From NCBI GenBank assembly GCA_964639885.1, contig CAZXEH010000008.1, forward strand, positions 12,112 to 76,111: 64,000 bases of DNA, in the 5' to 3' direction. This stretch comes from JAGNLA01 sp964639885 (GTDB taxonomy: Bacteria > Caldisericota > Caldisericia > JAAYUI01). A program made the translations under genes and the position numbers. Shown one piece after another: positions 17,481 to 27,427 of the stretch. The first letter of the stretch is position 1. Every line of letters begins with the position of its first letter. The notes beneath the pieces are model-generated. The model worked only from the letters and a program-made list of their open reading frames with translations. It had not been told where the DNA came from and did no database searches.

Positions 17481-18256
17481 TCCTTCACCTCAAAGTCGAT
17501 AATTCCTATTGCCGTGAACAGGAAACCGACTATCCAGAGGATGTGGATGGGATTGAAGATTGAGAGGTTGTGAACAAACGGCATCCAGACGTAGTACTCG
17601 TAAACGCCGATCAATAAACCACTGGTTGCGATGAGCATGAACGGTCTGCCCATCTTTCCTGACCAGAACAGGATGGCAAGGCGGATTGAAGCGATGAAGA
17701 TCAGCAGGATGAACACATCGTATGCCACACTGGTCAGAATTTCCGGAAGTTCAAGTTTTGCAGACTCAGGGTGTAAGATGAAAATTGAAGCAGTGACCCC
17801 AATAAGCAAAACAATCACTGCACCATAAACCAGTTGTTGCCTGTTGCTCATTGGACCGCCAACCCTGAACGGGAGGCTGAACAAGGCGATGATCACAAGA
17901 ATGGCGCCTATTGCAAAAAGAATTGATGCCCAGGTGAGGACTTCGGCGTCGTTGCCCTGTATTCGCATAACCAGTTCGCCAGCTGCACCGGCAGTCAGAA
18001 AAAGACACCCGTATCCGATCAGCTTGACCGGGCCTCTGACGGAACCGAGAAGGTTTGCTGTGTATCCATAGTAGAGACCGGCAACAGCTGCAACGAGGGT
18101 TGCAAGCACCTTCAGACCTTCAGCCCAGGCAGCCCATAGGATTGATGGGTTCCAGGGAGCAGGGTTTGCGCCCGGTGGGTTAGGAATCGAAAACAAGACC
18201 AGACATATCACAGCCACAATGAAAATCGCAACAATGAGTTTAGAAAACCTGTCCAT
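17477..18256 (-). CDS. Polytopic membrane protein of unknown function
   Basis: This 259-residue protein has about seven hydrophobic segments separated by very short loops, starting with an N-terminal helix IVAIFIVAVICLVLFSI. No catalytic or transport motif is recognisable. The ATG is preceded by an SD-like aggcgg and by a promoter (18283-18310). The 3' end overlaps the glycosylase gene by 4 nt, so the two are translationally coupled, although a functional link is not evident. Confidence 0.75.
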   Translation of the reverse strand: MDRFSKLIVAIFIVAVICLVLFSIPNPPGANPAPWNPSILWAAWAEGLKVLATLVAAVAGLYYGYTANLLGSVRGPVKLIGYGCLFLTAGAAGELVMRIQGNDAEVLTWASILFAIGAILVIIALFSLPFRVGGPMSNRQQLVYGAVIVLLIGVTASIFILHPESAKLELPEILTSVAYDVFILLIFIASIRLAILFWSGKMGRPFMLIATSGLLIGVYEYYVWMPFVHNLSIFNPIHILWIVGFLFTAIGIIDFEVKD

Positions 18257-18282
18257 TCAACCGCCTGTTTTTTCTGGTTCCG

Positions 18283-18310
18283 ATTATAGCATTGAAGCAA
18301 GGTTTGGCAA
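18283..18310 (-). promoter_or_regulatory. Promoter of the membrane protein-glycosylase operon
   Basis: On the minus strand, TTGCCA (18305-18310) and a perfect TATAAT (18283-18288) are separated by 16 nt, about 27 nt before the ATG at 18256. Confidence 0.6.
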
Positions 18311-18339
18311 CAACCCTTGCCACATATTGTCGTTTTTCT

Positions 18340-19851
18340 TTATTTACCTGAAGGAAGTGTTCTCTCTACCGAAACAACGTAGCCATCGAGACTGAAAACG
18401 CAGTAATCAGGAGTCAAGACCAATGGCTTGACGTTGTCACCCTGCCAGAAAAGGGCTTTCATGCCTGTGTCATGGGCGATCACCTCTGCTTCGCCTGTGT
18501 CTGGATTGCTCGCATAAACACCGATGGCACCAAATCTTTGAAGGTACCAGTTTTTGCGATTCCAGATGCTCTTGCCGTTTGTGTCGGTTTGAATTCCATC
18601 TTTGACGTATACGCCATCTGGGAAGTTTATGTCGCCTGATCCGCTCAGCATCAGACCTTCCGGATTGGAAATGTCGCCGGTTTCAACGTCAAATTCCTGT
18701 GTGACCCTGCCGTCAAGGCTGAAAAAAGCCCTCTTGCCATCGATCGACTCAAGTTTGGCGTTTGCCGTGATGTCGGTTGCCAGTGTCCAGTTTTTTTTGC
18801 CGGAGCATTTCAGCTTGCCACTGTCAAGCGTCAGGAAGCAGCCGTCTTTTGTCCAGTCCCAGTAGTCAATGCCGCTAACCCTTGCCAGCGATGAGTCCAC
18901 CACTTTCTTGCCAGCTATCAGGTATTTTCCGGAAAGCTCGAGCCTGCCTGTAACATAAAAGTCTGAACCGGTTATTTTGCCATCAGACGAAGTTTTTGTC
19001 AGTGTCCCATCTCTGCCAACCCAGAAAAGCTGGTTATCAAACAGGGCAACTCCGTGTGAAGGGTCGATCAGTGGCGACGAGTAGTTTACTTCTTTGCCGT
19101 TTTGCTTGAAAAAAACCTTGTCATTCTCGGAGACGAAACAGAGACCGTCCTGAAAACCGGCGAAATCACCCTTGTGGAACCATACTTCGCTGCCAACTGT
19201 CTGTGCTGAAGATTTGATCTGGTTTGTTCCAGGGCTGACCTGCTGCGATCCTGAAAAAACATGGATCAAACCACTGGAAATCTTCTTGCTGACAAACATT
19301 TCTTCAATTTGGACAAAGGCTTTTGAATTGCCAAGGGTCAGGTTCAAAGGCAGTTTCCCAGTGGCAATCTCCCTGCGGTCGACAAGCACCCGGACGGATA
19401 GGCCGTCTGGGCCGGTAATCACGGTGTCGTTTTCAAAACCGACCGTGTTGATCTTGCCGGTTGAGATGTCTATTGGTTTTTTCTCTGAACCGGGTTTACC
19501 GGCCATGAAACCTTTTTCTTCCAATTTTGTGATGAAGATACCCGGGAGGATTCCAAGTTTGCCTGAGCCGCCATATAATTCGTACCCGGCCTCACCTATG
19601 AGTATGGTTGTAAAAACCTCGTCTTTTTCTGGCAGGATCACTTTGCCGTCGGCATCGATGTTGAGCGTCAGAATACAGTCAGATTCTTTGCCACTGTCAG
19701 CCACCCTTACTCGCCAGACCTGCTTGAAACCGCTTTCAGAGACCATTTCAGCCGACTTGAAACCAGGGATGGAATCAAATTCTTTTGGTGTGCCACCGCA
19801 GCCAGCAGAGAGAAGCACAATTGACAGAACACAGGCAATTCTTTTTCGCAT
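18340..19851 (-). CDS. Lipoprotein of unknown function
   Basis: This 503-residue exported lipoprotein has lipobox LSAGC with Cys18. The mature part is beta-rich with repeated 'DG' turns and short strands (GVALFDNQLFWVGRDG, GKRAFFSLDGRV), suggesting a propeller-like fold in the C-terminal 300 residues. The N-terminal 180 residues resemble no family I know. It is not obviously related to the PQQ-type lipoproteins at 53.5-56.8 kb, though the style is similar. No SD; TATAAT (19858-19863) lies 6 nt before the ATG, so the mRNA is probably leaderless. Confidence 0.75.
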   Translation of the reverse strand: MRKRIACVLSIVLLSAGCGGTPKEFDSIPGFKSAEMVSESGFKQVWRVRVADSGKESDCILTLNIDADGKVILPEKDEVFTTILIGEAGYELYGGSGKLGILPGIFITKLEEKGFMAGKPGSEKKPIDISTGKINTVGFENDTVITGPDGLSVRVLVDRREIATGKLPLNLTLGNSKAFVQIEEMFVSKKISSGLIHVFSGSQQVSPGTNQIKSSAQTVGSEVWFHKGDFAGFQDGLCFVSENDKVFFKQNGKEVNYSSPLIDPSHGVALFDNQLFWVGRDGTLTKTSSDGKITGSDFYVTGRLELSGKYLIAGKKVVDSSLARVSGIDYWDWTKDGCFLTLDSGKLKCSGKKNWTLATDITANAKLESIDGKRAFFSLDGRVTQEFDVETGDISNPEGLMLSGSGDINFPDGVYVKDGIQTDTNGKSIWNRKNWYLQRFGAIGVYASNPDTGEAEVIAHDTGMKALFWQGDNVKPLVLTPDYCVFSLDGYVVSVERTLPSGK

Positions 19852-19901
19852 GGGTCAATTATAGCCTTTGCAATTTGCAAATAAACTGGTATAAAAGTTT
19901 C
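19852..19901. promoter_or_regulatory. Divergent pair of leaderless promoters
   Basis: Fifty bases separate two divergent start codons. Leftward, TATAAT (complement of 19858-19863) lies 6 nt before the ATG at 19851. Rightward, TATAAA (19890-19895) lies 6 nt before the ATG at 19902, with TTTGCA 17 nt upstream. Neither gene has an SD. Any regulator bound here would affect both genes. Confidence 0.6.
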
Positions 19902-20723
19902 ATGCCAGAACTTGGACAATTGCTTGGCCAGGGCACATCCGGCCAGGTCTATCGATATGGAAACGACACGGTCATCAAGCTCTTCTTTCCGGAAATTCCT
20001 CCAGAAAAGATCGGCTTCGAGGCTCGCATCACAAAATACGTCAATGAGTCCGGCCTTCCGGCAGCCAAAGTTTACGACATCATCGACTATGGTGGCAGAA
20101 CCGGCATCATCTACCAGAATCTTTCCGGCAAGGCTCTGCTTCAGTTCATCGGCAAACAGGTTCACAGGATATTTTACTGGGCTGATGTTTTGGCCAGAAT
20201 CCACACCCAGATTCATTCCTGTCCGGTGCCAAAAGATTTACCGACACAGAAGGAACTTTATGCTGACTGGATCGTTGCGGCACAAGGTCTATCAAATCCC
20301 GTAAAAGACAAGGTTCTAAAGTATCTCGATACTTTGCCTGACGGAAACAGGCTATGCCACAACGACCTTCACCCTGACAACATCGTCCAGACGAGCGCCG
20401 GCTTTGTGGTTATCGACTGGACGTGCACCCGTGTGGGTGATCCGCTTGCAGACGTTGCAAATTCGATGTTTGTAATCCAGATCGGTGAAGTCCAGTCCGA
20501 CACGCCGGGACAAAACGGCATCGCAATCGGCCGGCTTGCATTCTCATGGCTCTACGCCAGGGATTATCTGAAAATCAACGGTGGCAAAATGGCTGACGTT
20601 TCCAGATGGAAACTGCCCATCGCAGCCTCCCGCCTGATCTACAAATTTCCGAAAGAAAAAAAGCCCTGCATCGATACCGTCCACAGCGAGATTAAGGCTC
20701 TGGAGAAAAAAGGGATTTTGTAA
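19902..20723 (+). CDS. Aminoglycoside phosphotransferase/kinase-fold protein
   Basis: This 273-residue cytoplasmic protein has kinase-like motifs: a glycine-rich loop GQGTSGQVY near residue 9, a Lys in VIKLF about 14 residues later, the catalytic loop HNDLHPDNIV, and IDW in place of DFG. This is the APH/choline-kinase/fructosamine-kinase superfamily, which phosphorylates small molecules. The real substrate is unknown, and antibiotic resistance should not be assumed. The start at 19902 was chosen because TATAAA is 6 nt upstream and the longer frame runs into the divergent gene. Confidence 0.82.
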   Translation: MPELGQLLGQGTSGQVYRYGNDTVIKLFFPEIPPEKIGFEARITKYVNESGLPAAKVYDIIDYGGRTGIIYQNLSGKALLQFIGKQVHRIFYWADVLARIHTQIHSCPVPKDLPTQKELYADWIVAAQGLSNPVKDKVLKYLDTLPDGNRLCHNDLHPDNIVQTSAGFVVIDWTCTRVGDPLADVANSMFVIQIGEVQSDTPGQNGIAIGRLAFSWLYARDYLKINGGKMADVSRWKLPIAASRLIYKFPKEKKPCIDTVHSEIKALEKKGIL

Positions 20724-20730
20724 CACAGGC

Positions 20731-20759
20731 CTGACAATTTAATACAAAACATATAGAAT
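20731..20759 (+). promoter_or_regulatory. Promoter of the first S41-type gene
   Basis: CTGACA (20731-20736), a 17-nt spacer and TAGAAT (20754-20759) lie just before the SD ggagg (20769-20773). Confidence 0.6.
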
Positions 20760-20776
20760 CATCTCATGGAGGATGA

Positions 20777-23248
20777 ATGAGCGTCTGTGGGATGAAGAAG
20801 ATTTTTCTTGTATGCTTGATTACAGCTATGGTTTTTACTCAGCTGCTTCCTGTTGCGGGTATCGTATCTGATGATCGCGATCAGGGATGGAAAGAGGACG
20901 TGAACCAGGTACGAGAGTTGTTCACAAGCATTTACTTCAAAGACCCGAAACATGTCCCGATTTCGAAAGAGCAATTCAACAAAAAATGCAATGAACTCAT
21001 AGACAAGGTCTCTGAGCTTGACAATGATTCAATGGTTTTCGAACTCCTGCGTCTGATCGCGCTAATAAAAGATGGGCATGCAAACATCTTCTATCCTTCC
21101 AAAAAAATGTACATGTTTATGGCCGAGTACATGAAAGATGGATTTTACATAACACGCTCCCTGGATACACAAAAGAGCATCAGAAGGTGCAAGCTCCTGG
21201 AAATCGATGGGAAACCCATCAGCGATGTTCGAAAAATGCTCGAACCGTTTATCTCATTCGATTCAAGATACTCTGTAAATATTTCAATGACCAGCGTTCT
21301 TTACGATCCTAAACTCCTGAATTATGCCGGGGTTTGTGATTCAGCCGAGAAATGCACAATCAAGCTTGAGGACACGTCAGGGAAAGTTTTTTCAGAGGAA
21401 ATGACGGCCTTGGAACCAACAGATGCCAACAAGATGGTTATCGATCCTGATTATTGGGACAAATACAGGAATGACCCTCCTTTGTGCTATCAACGCAAGG
21501 GGTCTTATTACGGTTTCCACTATATTGCCGAAAAGAAAGCAGTTTACGTCTTCTACCAGAAATGTGCTGAAGATGACCAATACCCTGTCAAAAAGATGGT
21601 CAAGGAGCTTGATGCCCTGTGGAAGGAAAAGCATCCTGAAAAGCTCATTTTTGACATCAGATTCAACAACGGCGGCGGAACTGCCGTATTCTATCCGTTC
21701 CTTGAATGGGTGACGAATAACGATTACTTCAGGGAGCCAGGCAAATTCTTTGTCATCATCGGCAACAGGGTGTTTTCGGCAGCATCACAGACAGCGGCAA
21801 TCCTGTATCTTATGACAGATTGCACATTTGTCGGTGAACCAATTGGCCAGAAGCCCAACCATTGGGGCGAAGTGAAAAAAGTCAGACTTGGATATTCAAA
21901 ACTACCCATGGTTTATTCATCCAGGTTCATGGAAATCATCAGGGATTCTGATCCAGAGGCCATTATGCCTGATACCGAGATTGCCTGGAGCAGGGATGAT
22001 TTTTTCAATCTGAAAGACTCCGTATTGGACGGGATTCTTGATGGCAAGATTCCAGAAAAGACAAGGAAAACATGCGTTCTTGAGGCAAAACAGACCAGAT
22101 GGAGCAAGGACCTCAGGTTGGTTCAGGCAAGCCTTATGCTCAAATACCCCGATTTGTCAAAAATTGTGGCAGCCAGAGGGCTGGAAAAACGTTTTGATGA
22201 TTTGATTTCACAGATAAAGGATTTTGATATTTACGATCTTACTCTTGCAACCAGCAGCATGTTCAAGGATTTTAATAATCCGTCCCTGGCTGTGTCTGAT
22301 GCCAGCCTCTTCCATGCAGATGCAATCCCGATGATTGTTGAATGCAAGGGCGATGAGCTGTTGATAACGAAAACATCATCAATAAACAAGGATATCGCAG
22401 GCTGTACACTTCTGGGAATTGGTGGAGTCGATATGCCTGATTTATCGAGTAAATTTGCCAATTACTTCTATTTCGGGAACTGGAATCATTTTCTGGTTTC
22501 AAACCCCGAGATGGTTTTGAATCTGGAGATGTTGGAACGCCTGGGCATAAAGGTTGATCCTGTAAGAATTCCACTGAAGGTTAAAACAAAAAACGGTGAC
22601 ATCCAGGATGTGGTTTTGTTCAACATTGACATTGATTCATTTGGTGTTACCGAGGTGCCAGATCACTCAAAAAATGATATTCCGCTTTATTTAAGAAAAA
22701 TCTCGTCCTCCTTTATCGAAAGTTCGAAGGCGTTCTATATAAACCCATTCTTTGTCAACTATTCGACTGAAGATGCCATGTTCTCAGAACTTGACAAACT
22801 GCAATCAGGCGATATTGGCAAGGTTGTTGTTGATTTCAGATCTGATTGCCGGTTTGCAGAAGGTGATTTCACTTCTGATATTGATTTCATCAAAAAACTG
22901 GAATTGCACCTCAAGAAATTCAGCGGGATGAGAGTGTTTGCGATTGTTGACAGGATGGCTTCCCCAAGGGCAGTCTGGCTTTCTGATTATATGAGAACAT
23001 ACTTGATAGCCAGCATTGTGGGTCAGACACCTGCCATCAAGCATAGCCAGATTTATGTCTTCGAGAGAACTGAGCTCACTTACACTTCATTAACAACAGA
23101 CCTGACCATTGACATACCGACAAAAAAAATTGAAAGTGAAACAACTCCTGAAAGTGACCAGCTTGCCGTCGACAGGGAGATTGTTTTGAATCCTCATGAT
23201 TACTTGATGGGGTCAGACCCTGTCATGGATTGGATTCTTGCACAATAA
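20777..23248 (+). CDS. Secreted S41 (tail-specific protease-like) protein with a degenerate second protease domain, copy 1
   Basis: This 823-residue protein has an N-terminal signal (FLVCLITAMVFTQLLPVAG). The first half has an S41 core: KLIFDIRFNNGGG, the nucleophile pattern RVFSAAS with Ser334, and FVGEPIGQKPNHWGE. This matches IRBP/tricorn-like S41 enzymes, which use R-x-F-S-A-A. The second half repeats the layout (GKVVVDFRSDCR, IVDRMASP, SIVGQTPAIKHSQ, final DPVMDWILAQ) but lacks the GGG and FSAA signatures, so it is probably inactive. SD ggagg lies 3 nt before the ATG. A close homologue follows immediately downstream. An extracytoplasmic peptidase or peptide-binding role is likely. Confidence 0.82.
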   Translation: MSVCGMKKIFLVCLITAMVFTQLLPVAGIVSDDRDQGWKEDVNQVRELFTSIYFKDPKHVPISKEQFNKKCNELIDKVSELDNDSMVFELLRLIALIKDGHANIFYPSKKMYMFMAEYMKDGFYITRSLDTQKSIRRCKLLEIDGKPISDVRKMLEPFISFDSRYSVNISMTSVLYDPKLLNYAGVCDSAEKCTIKLEDTSGKVFSEEMTALEPTDANKMVIDPDYWDKYRNDPPLCYQRKGSYYGFHYIAEKKAVYVFYQKCAEDDQYPVKKMVKELDALWKEKHPEKLIFDIRFNNGGGTAVFYPFLEWVTNNDYFREPGKFFVIIGNRVFSAASQTAAILYLMTDCTFVGEPIGQKPNHWGEVKKVRLGYSKLPMVYSSRFMEIIRDSDPEAIMPDTEIAWSRDDFFNLKDSVLDGILDGKIPEKTRKTCVLEAKQTRWSKDLRLVQASLMLKYPDLSKIVAARGLEKRFDDLISQIKDFDIYDLTLATSSMFKDFNNPSLAVSDASLFHADAIPMIVECKGDELLITKTSSINKDIAGCTLLGIGGVDMPDLSSKFANYFYFGNWNHFLVSNPEMVLNLEMLERLGIKVDPVRIPLKVKTKNGDIQDVVLFNIDIDSFGVTEVPDHSKNDIPLYLRKISSSFIESSKAFYINPFFVNYSTEDAMFSELDKLQSGDIGKVVVDFRSDCRFAEGDFTSDIDFIKKLELHLKKFSGMRVFAIVDRMASPRAVWLSDYMRTYLIASIVGQTPAIKHSQIYVFERTELTYTSLTTDLTIDIPTKKIESETTPESDQLAVDREIVLNPHDYLMGSDPVMDWILAQ

Positions 23249-23396
23249 CATTAAGGGGTATCAATAATAGAAGCATAGGTCTTCGAAGCATTGGTGCTTT
23301 ATTTAAACACATTAACATTGTTTACGGACACTGACATCAGAATGCCTTTCCTTTTAACCTTTAACATTTAATATTTCCTTTAATTCAGGAGGTGAG

Positions 23397-25907
23397 ATGA
23401 GGGGAAAGGGTTTGAAAACAGCCATATCGGTATTACTGTCGATTGTCCTTTGCAGTTCGATACTGCTGGCACCGTGTTTGACTTATGCGCAGGACAGCGT
23501 TTCGCAGTGGACTGCAGACATCAACACACTAAGGAATAAGGTCAACAGTATCTATTTTTCGGATGCCTATACAAAAAATCCACAGGTAAAAATTGGCATT
23601 TCCAAGGATGCATTCAACAAATCATGCGATGATTTGATTCTCAAACTGCCAGAATTTGACAACGCTGGAAGGTTTTTCGAGTTAACAAAGATTGTTGCCT
23701 CGCTAAGAGATGGTCATGCAGGTGTCTACAGGGATGACTACCTCTTCTATCCGCTGAACATGTACTGGCTTGATGACGGCTTGTACCTGACCGGCACAAC
23801 TGAAGAGTACAAGACGGCTTTGAACATGAGGCTTTTCAAGATTGGCGACAAAACTTTTGATGAGATGCAAAAGCTGCTCGACCCTTATGTTTCATACGAC
23901 AGCCCCTCGTGGAAGAAGCACACTTTCTGGTACTATGCAACCGATGCTGAATTACTCAAGTACATCGGAGTGGCGGAAAGTGCCCAGGAGTGCAAATTCA
24001 CTTTCATCAACGATGACGGGAAAACCGTTGAGATAACGGTGAAATCCTTGAGCCGGTACAACAGTAAAATTGGCTGGGTGAGCGATCCGGAATATGAACG
24101 CATGATGAAGGAAAACCCACCCTTGTGCTATTCAAAAAAGGGCACCTACTTTTTCAGTCCCATGGACGACAGGGAGACGATGTACGTCTATTATGGCAAG
24201 TGCATTGAAGACCCAAAATATCCCTTTGCCCGTTTCATGGAAGAGCTGAAAACCGCCTGGCTAAAGGGGAGTTACAAAAAACTTGTACTGGATATGAGAT
24301 TCAATTCCGGTGGTGGAACGGCATTGCTTTTTCCATTGACCGACTGGGTGAAGACGAACGAGGATTTGAGACTTCCAGGATCATTCTATGTTCTGATTGG
24401 GAAAAGGACATTTTCGGCTGCCGTCCAGAATGTGGCTCTGATGTACAAGGAAACAATTGCAACATTTGTTGGTGAGCCGACTGGCCAAAGGCCAAACCAC
24501 TGGGGGCAGGTGGTTGAAACAAAGCTCGAAAATAACAATCTTGTTTTCGATTCCTCGTCCAAATTCATGATTGTTTTGGCGAACGACGACCAGGACGCAA
24601 TTTATCCAGATACAGAAATACTCTGGAATCACAAGGATTATTTCAAAGGCGTGGACATTGTTCTCGAGACTGTTTCACTCGGAAAGGTTTTGCCAACAAC
24701 CCGTGATGTTTTTATCAGGATGCCAAGAATTGATGCCTGGGGAACTGACATCAGGCAGATCGAAGTCAATCTTTTGCTCAAGTATCCTGAAATTGCGAAG
24801 AAGATAGACAAGAAGGAATTGCACGACCAGTTTGAATCTTTGGTATCCAGAATCAATTCGCTGGACGACCTGGATATTGCGCTTGAGACAAACCGTATTT
24901 TGAAGGTGTTTGAGAACCCGTTTTTTTACATTTCATCGCCTGAATATCTCAAGTATTACGACTACGTCGCGCTCATCAAGGATTTGGGTGATGGTCTTTA
25001 TTTCACGTTCACAAACAAGGCCAACGAAGCCATTCTGGGCAAGAAGATCGTTGGCATAGGCACTTGCTCGATGGATCAAGCCAGGGAGAAGTTTGCGAAG
25101 GTTTTTTATTTTGAAAACTTCGACAACTTTGTGACCGGAACGAATCTGTTCAACCTGAATAAGGATATTTTGTTCAAGCTCGGGATAATTGCCGACAAAA
25201 ACACTATTCCGGTAAAACTGGAAGGCAAGGACGGCAAGATCGAGGAAATCGAAATAAAGAAGATGAATCCCTCGGAGGCAAGAAACGGCTTCATTTCTCT
25301 GCCATCCAAATGCACTGGGCCAAAGATTTTCAAGCAAAAGTACAGCCATGGTATGTGGTACGAATATCTGGCTGATCAGAAAACATTCTACATGAGTGTT
25401 GAATTTACCTCCCTGCCAAACGATGAACGGTATGACAGGCGTGAATATGCAAAAAAGATAATTGAAATCATCAAGAGCAACGATGTGAAAAAGATTGTTC
25501 TTGACTACAGGAAAACAAATGCGATGTATGTTGACTTCGTCCCATCCAACATGCCTTTCTACGAGGAGCTGTCAAGGTTCATCAAGGAGTCCGGCAAGTA
25601 CATGGCGTACGCGCTTGTCGACAAGGGTAGCCCTTCAAACTCCGTCTATGAAGCTGCGTGCATGAAAAGATTGAGTGGTGCACTTGTGGTTGGCGAAACG
25701 CCGGTATTGAGTCCGACAAACCTTTATTCATGCTACTATGACACCACTGCTAACAAGAAGATTGTGTTCGGCATACCGATAACCAGGTTGAGCGCAGAGG
25801 GCATTCAGGAAAATGAAAAGCTGGTTCCGGACAAAATGATCACGCTGACCGGAGAAAACTTTTTGAACTGCATTGATCCAATTTTAGTCTGGATTTTTGC
25901 GCAATAG
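23397..25907 (+). CDS. Secreted S41 (tail-specific protease-like) protein with a degenerate second protease domain, copy 2
   Basis: This 836-residue tandem paralogue of 20777-23248 has the same layout. A signal peptide is followed by an S41 domain with KLVLDMRFNSGGG, RTFSAAV (Ser340) and FVGEPTGQRPNHWGQ. The second, degenerate copy has KIVLDYRKTNAM, LVDKGSPSNSV and VVGETPVLSPTNL and ends DPILVWIFAQ. SD caggaggtgag precedes the ATG. The 148-nt spacer upstream is AT-rich and may carry its own promoter. A bidirectional terminator follows. Retention of two diverged copies suggests different substrates. Confidence 0.82.
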   Translation: MRGKGLKTAISVLLSIVLCSSILLAPCLTYAQDSVSQWTADINTLRNKVNSIYFSDAYTKNPQVKIGISKDAFNKSCDDLILKLPEFDNAGRFFELTKIVASLRDGHAGVYRDDYLFYPLNMYWLDDGLYLTGTTEEYKTALNMRLFKIGDKTFDEMQKLLDPYVSYDSPSWKKHTFWYYATDAELLKYIGVAESAQECKFTFINDDGKTVEITVKSLSRYNSKIGWVSDPEYERMMKENPPLCYSKKGTYFFSPMDDRETMYVYYGKCIEDPKYPFARFMEELKTAWLKGSYKKLVLDMRFNSGGGTALLFPLTDWVKTNEDLRLPGSFYVLIGKRTFSAAVQNVALMYKETIATFVGEPTGQRPNHWGQVVETKLENNNLVFDSSSKFMIVLANDDQDAIYPDTEILWNHKDYFKGVDIVLETVSLGKVLPTTRDVFIRMPRIDAWGTDIRQIEVNLLLKYPEIAKKIDKKELHDQFESLVSRINSLDDLDIALETNRILKVFENPFFYISSPEYLKYYDYVALIKDLGDGLYFTFTNKANEAILGKKIVGIGTCSMDQAREKFAKVFYFENFDNFVTGTNLFNLNKDILFKLGIIADKNTIPVKLEGKDGKIEEIEIKKMNPSEARNGFISLPSKCTGPKIFKQKYSHGMWYEYLADQKTFYMSVEFTSLPNDERYDRREYAKKIIEIIKSNDVKKIVLDYRKTNAMYVDFVPSNMPFYEELSRFIKESGKYMAYALVDKGSPSNSVYEAACMKRLSGALVVGETPVLSPTNLYSCYYDTTANKKIVFGIPITRLSAEGIQENEKLVPDKMITLTGENFLNCIDPILVWIFAQ

Positions 25908-25918
25908 CTGACCGCCAA

Positions 25919-25958
25919 TAAAAAAAACCGCAGCCGTGATGGCTGCGGTTTTTGTTTG
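25919..25958. terminator. Bidirectional terminator between an S41-type gene and amtB
   Basis: The stem AAAAACCGCAGCC / GGCTGCGGTTTTT is flanked by A- and T-runs and sits between convergent genes. Confidence 0.9.
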
Positions 25959-25967
25959 ATGATAAAA

Positions 25968-27203
25968 TCAGATGTAGGCTACTTCTCCGTGTTCGCTGTC
26001 GTCCAGGCCGACATCCTGCTCTTCGGCCGTTGCCCTGACGCGAGTGAACTTGTTGATCACCCACAGTGCTGCGTACGAGAAGAGGAATGACCAGATGAGG
26101 GCGATCATGACTGATCCAATCATCTTGCCAAAGAACTCAAGCGATCCGCCAAACAGGAGACCCTGCTGGAACGGCTGGATTGTCGGGTTGGCAAGCGAGG
26201 TGGCAAACAGGGCCGTGCAGATTACGCCTGTGAAGCCGCCCATGCCGTGGACGCCCCAGACATCGAGTGCGTCGTCCCATCCAAGCCTGTTTTTAAGACC
26301 AACAGCCAGGTAGCAGACAATCGAGGCTATGGCTCCTATGCAGACAGCCGCCCACAACGGGACATAACCGGCGGCAGGTGTGATGGCGACAAGGCCAGCA
26401 ACCGCACCGGTGAGCAACCCGATGAATTTGGGCTTCTTTTCAAATATCCACGCTATGATCAACCACACAACCGCAGCCACTGATGCAGCAATGTCGGTGT
26501 TAAGGAAAGCAAGTCCCGTGATTGAATTCACTCCGAGGGCTGAACCAGCGTTGAAGCCGTACCATCCGAACCAGAGGAGACCGGTGCCAAGTGCGACAAG
26601 AGGGATACTGTGCGGTTTGTGGTCAACCTTTTTCCGTTTACCCACAAAGAAGACCGAGGCCAACGCTCCAAATCCTGCCGTTGCGTGAACGACCGTACCG
26701 CCGGCGAAATCGAGGACACCCCATTTGAAGAAGAGCCCGTTGCCCCAAACCATGTGACATACCGGGAAATAGACGAACAGGAGCCAGAAGGTGAGGAAAA
26801 CCAGATACGGCCCGAACTTGATCCTGTTGGCGAATGCACCAGTGATCAGCGCCGGCGTAATAATGGCAAACATTATCTGGTAGGCGACAAAGATGATCAA
26901 AGGCAGTGCTGGATTGGCCGGTGTCGATGCCGTAAGGGTGATCCCGTTGAAGAACGACATCTTCAGATCACCGATGATTCCTCCGATATCGCCCGAAAAG
27001 CAAAGCGAATAACCGACAAGGAACCAGATAAGGGTTGTCCATCCCATTGACACAAAGCTCTGCGTCATGATGGTGAGGACGTTTTTCCTGCTGACCAGAC
27101 CTCCATAAAAGAAGGCCAGGCCCGGGGTCATAAGCATTACAAGACTCGTGCAGACGAGCATGAACGCTATAGTCCCAGTATCAAAACCTGATGCAAGTGG
27201 CAT
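25968..27203 (-). CDS. amtB: Ammonium transporter AmtB
   Basis: This 411-residue protein has about 11 membrane segments and clear Amt family motifs: TPGLAFFYGGLVSRKN near residue 27, DFAGGTVVHATAGFGAL in the middle with the first pore histidine, and GVHGMGGFTGVI later with the second. It moves ammonium/ammonia across the inner membrane. No cleavable signal is evident. SD aaggagaa precedes the ATG. No glnK/PII gene lies next to it, unlike the common glnK-amtB pair, so regulation must be in trans. The 224 nt upstream are AT-rich and contain the mgtA terminator. Confidence 0.96.
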   Translation of the reverse strand: MPLASGFDTGTIAFMLVCTSLVMLMTPGLAFFYGGLVSRKNVLTIMTQSFVSMGWTTLIWFLVGYSLCFSGDIGGIIGDLKMSFFNGITLTASTPANPALPLIIFVAYQIMFAIITPALITGAFANRIKFGPYLVFLTFWLLFVYFPVCHMVWGNGLFFKWGVLDFAGGTVVHATAGFGALASVFFVGKRKKVDHKPHSIPLVALGTGLLWFGWYGFNAGSALGVNSITGLAFLNTDIAASVAAVVWLIIAWIFEKKPKFIGLLTGAVAGLVAITPAAGYVPLWAAVCIGAIASIVCYLAVGLKNRLGWDDALDVWGVHGMGGFTGVICTALFATSLANPTIQPFQQGLLFGGSLEFFGKMIGSVMIALIWSFLFSYAALWVINKFTRVRATAEEQDVGLDDSEHGEVAYI

Positions 27204-27369
27204 AAACCGTTTCTCCTTTTTTATAAAAATTCAAATATGGAACCAATATTCAGTATTTAACCAAGTTGTAAATATTTCGCATTAGGTGAAAAAAAAGTAA
27301 CATTGTTTACAAGATGTTTAAAATTTCTTATGGTTTGATTTGAGTACAAAAAAAATGATTACAGCACCA

Positions 27370-27424
27370 AATTAAAAGCCACGTTGCTAACAATAGAAAA
27401 ATGAATTATTAGTAGCGTGGCTTA
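27370..27424 (-). terminator. Terminator of mgtA
   Basis: The arms 27376-27390 and 27409-27423 form a 15-bp stem with two wobbles. On the minus strand it is followed by TTTTAATTT, immediately after the mgtA stop codon. Confidence 0.8.
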
Positions 27425-27427
27425 TCG

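Noticed and set aside
19902..20723. Antibiotic-resistance phosphotransferase
   Set aside because: The APH fold is broad; no subfamily motif or resistance context supports this, so only the fold is called.
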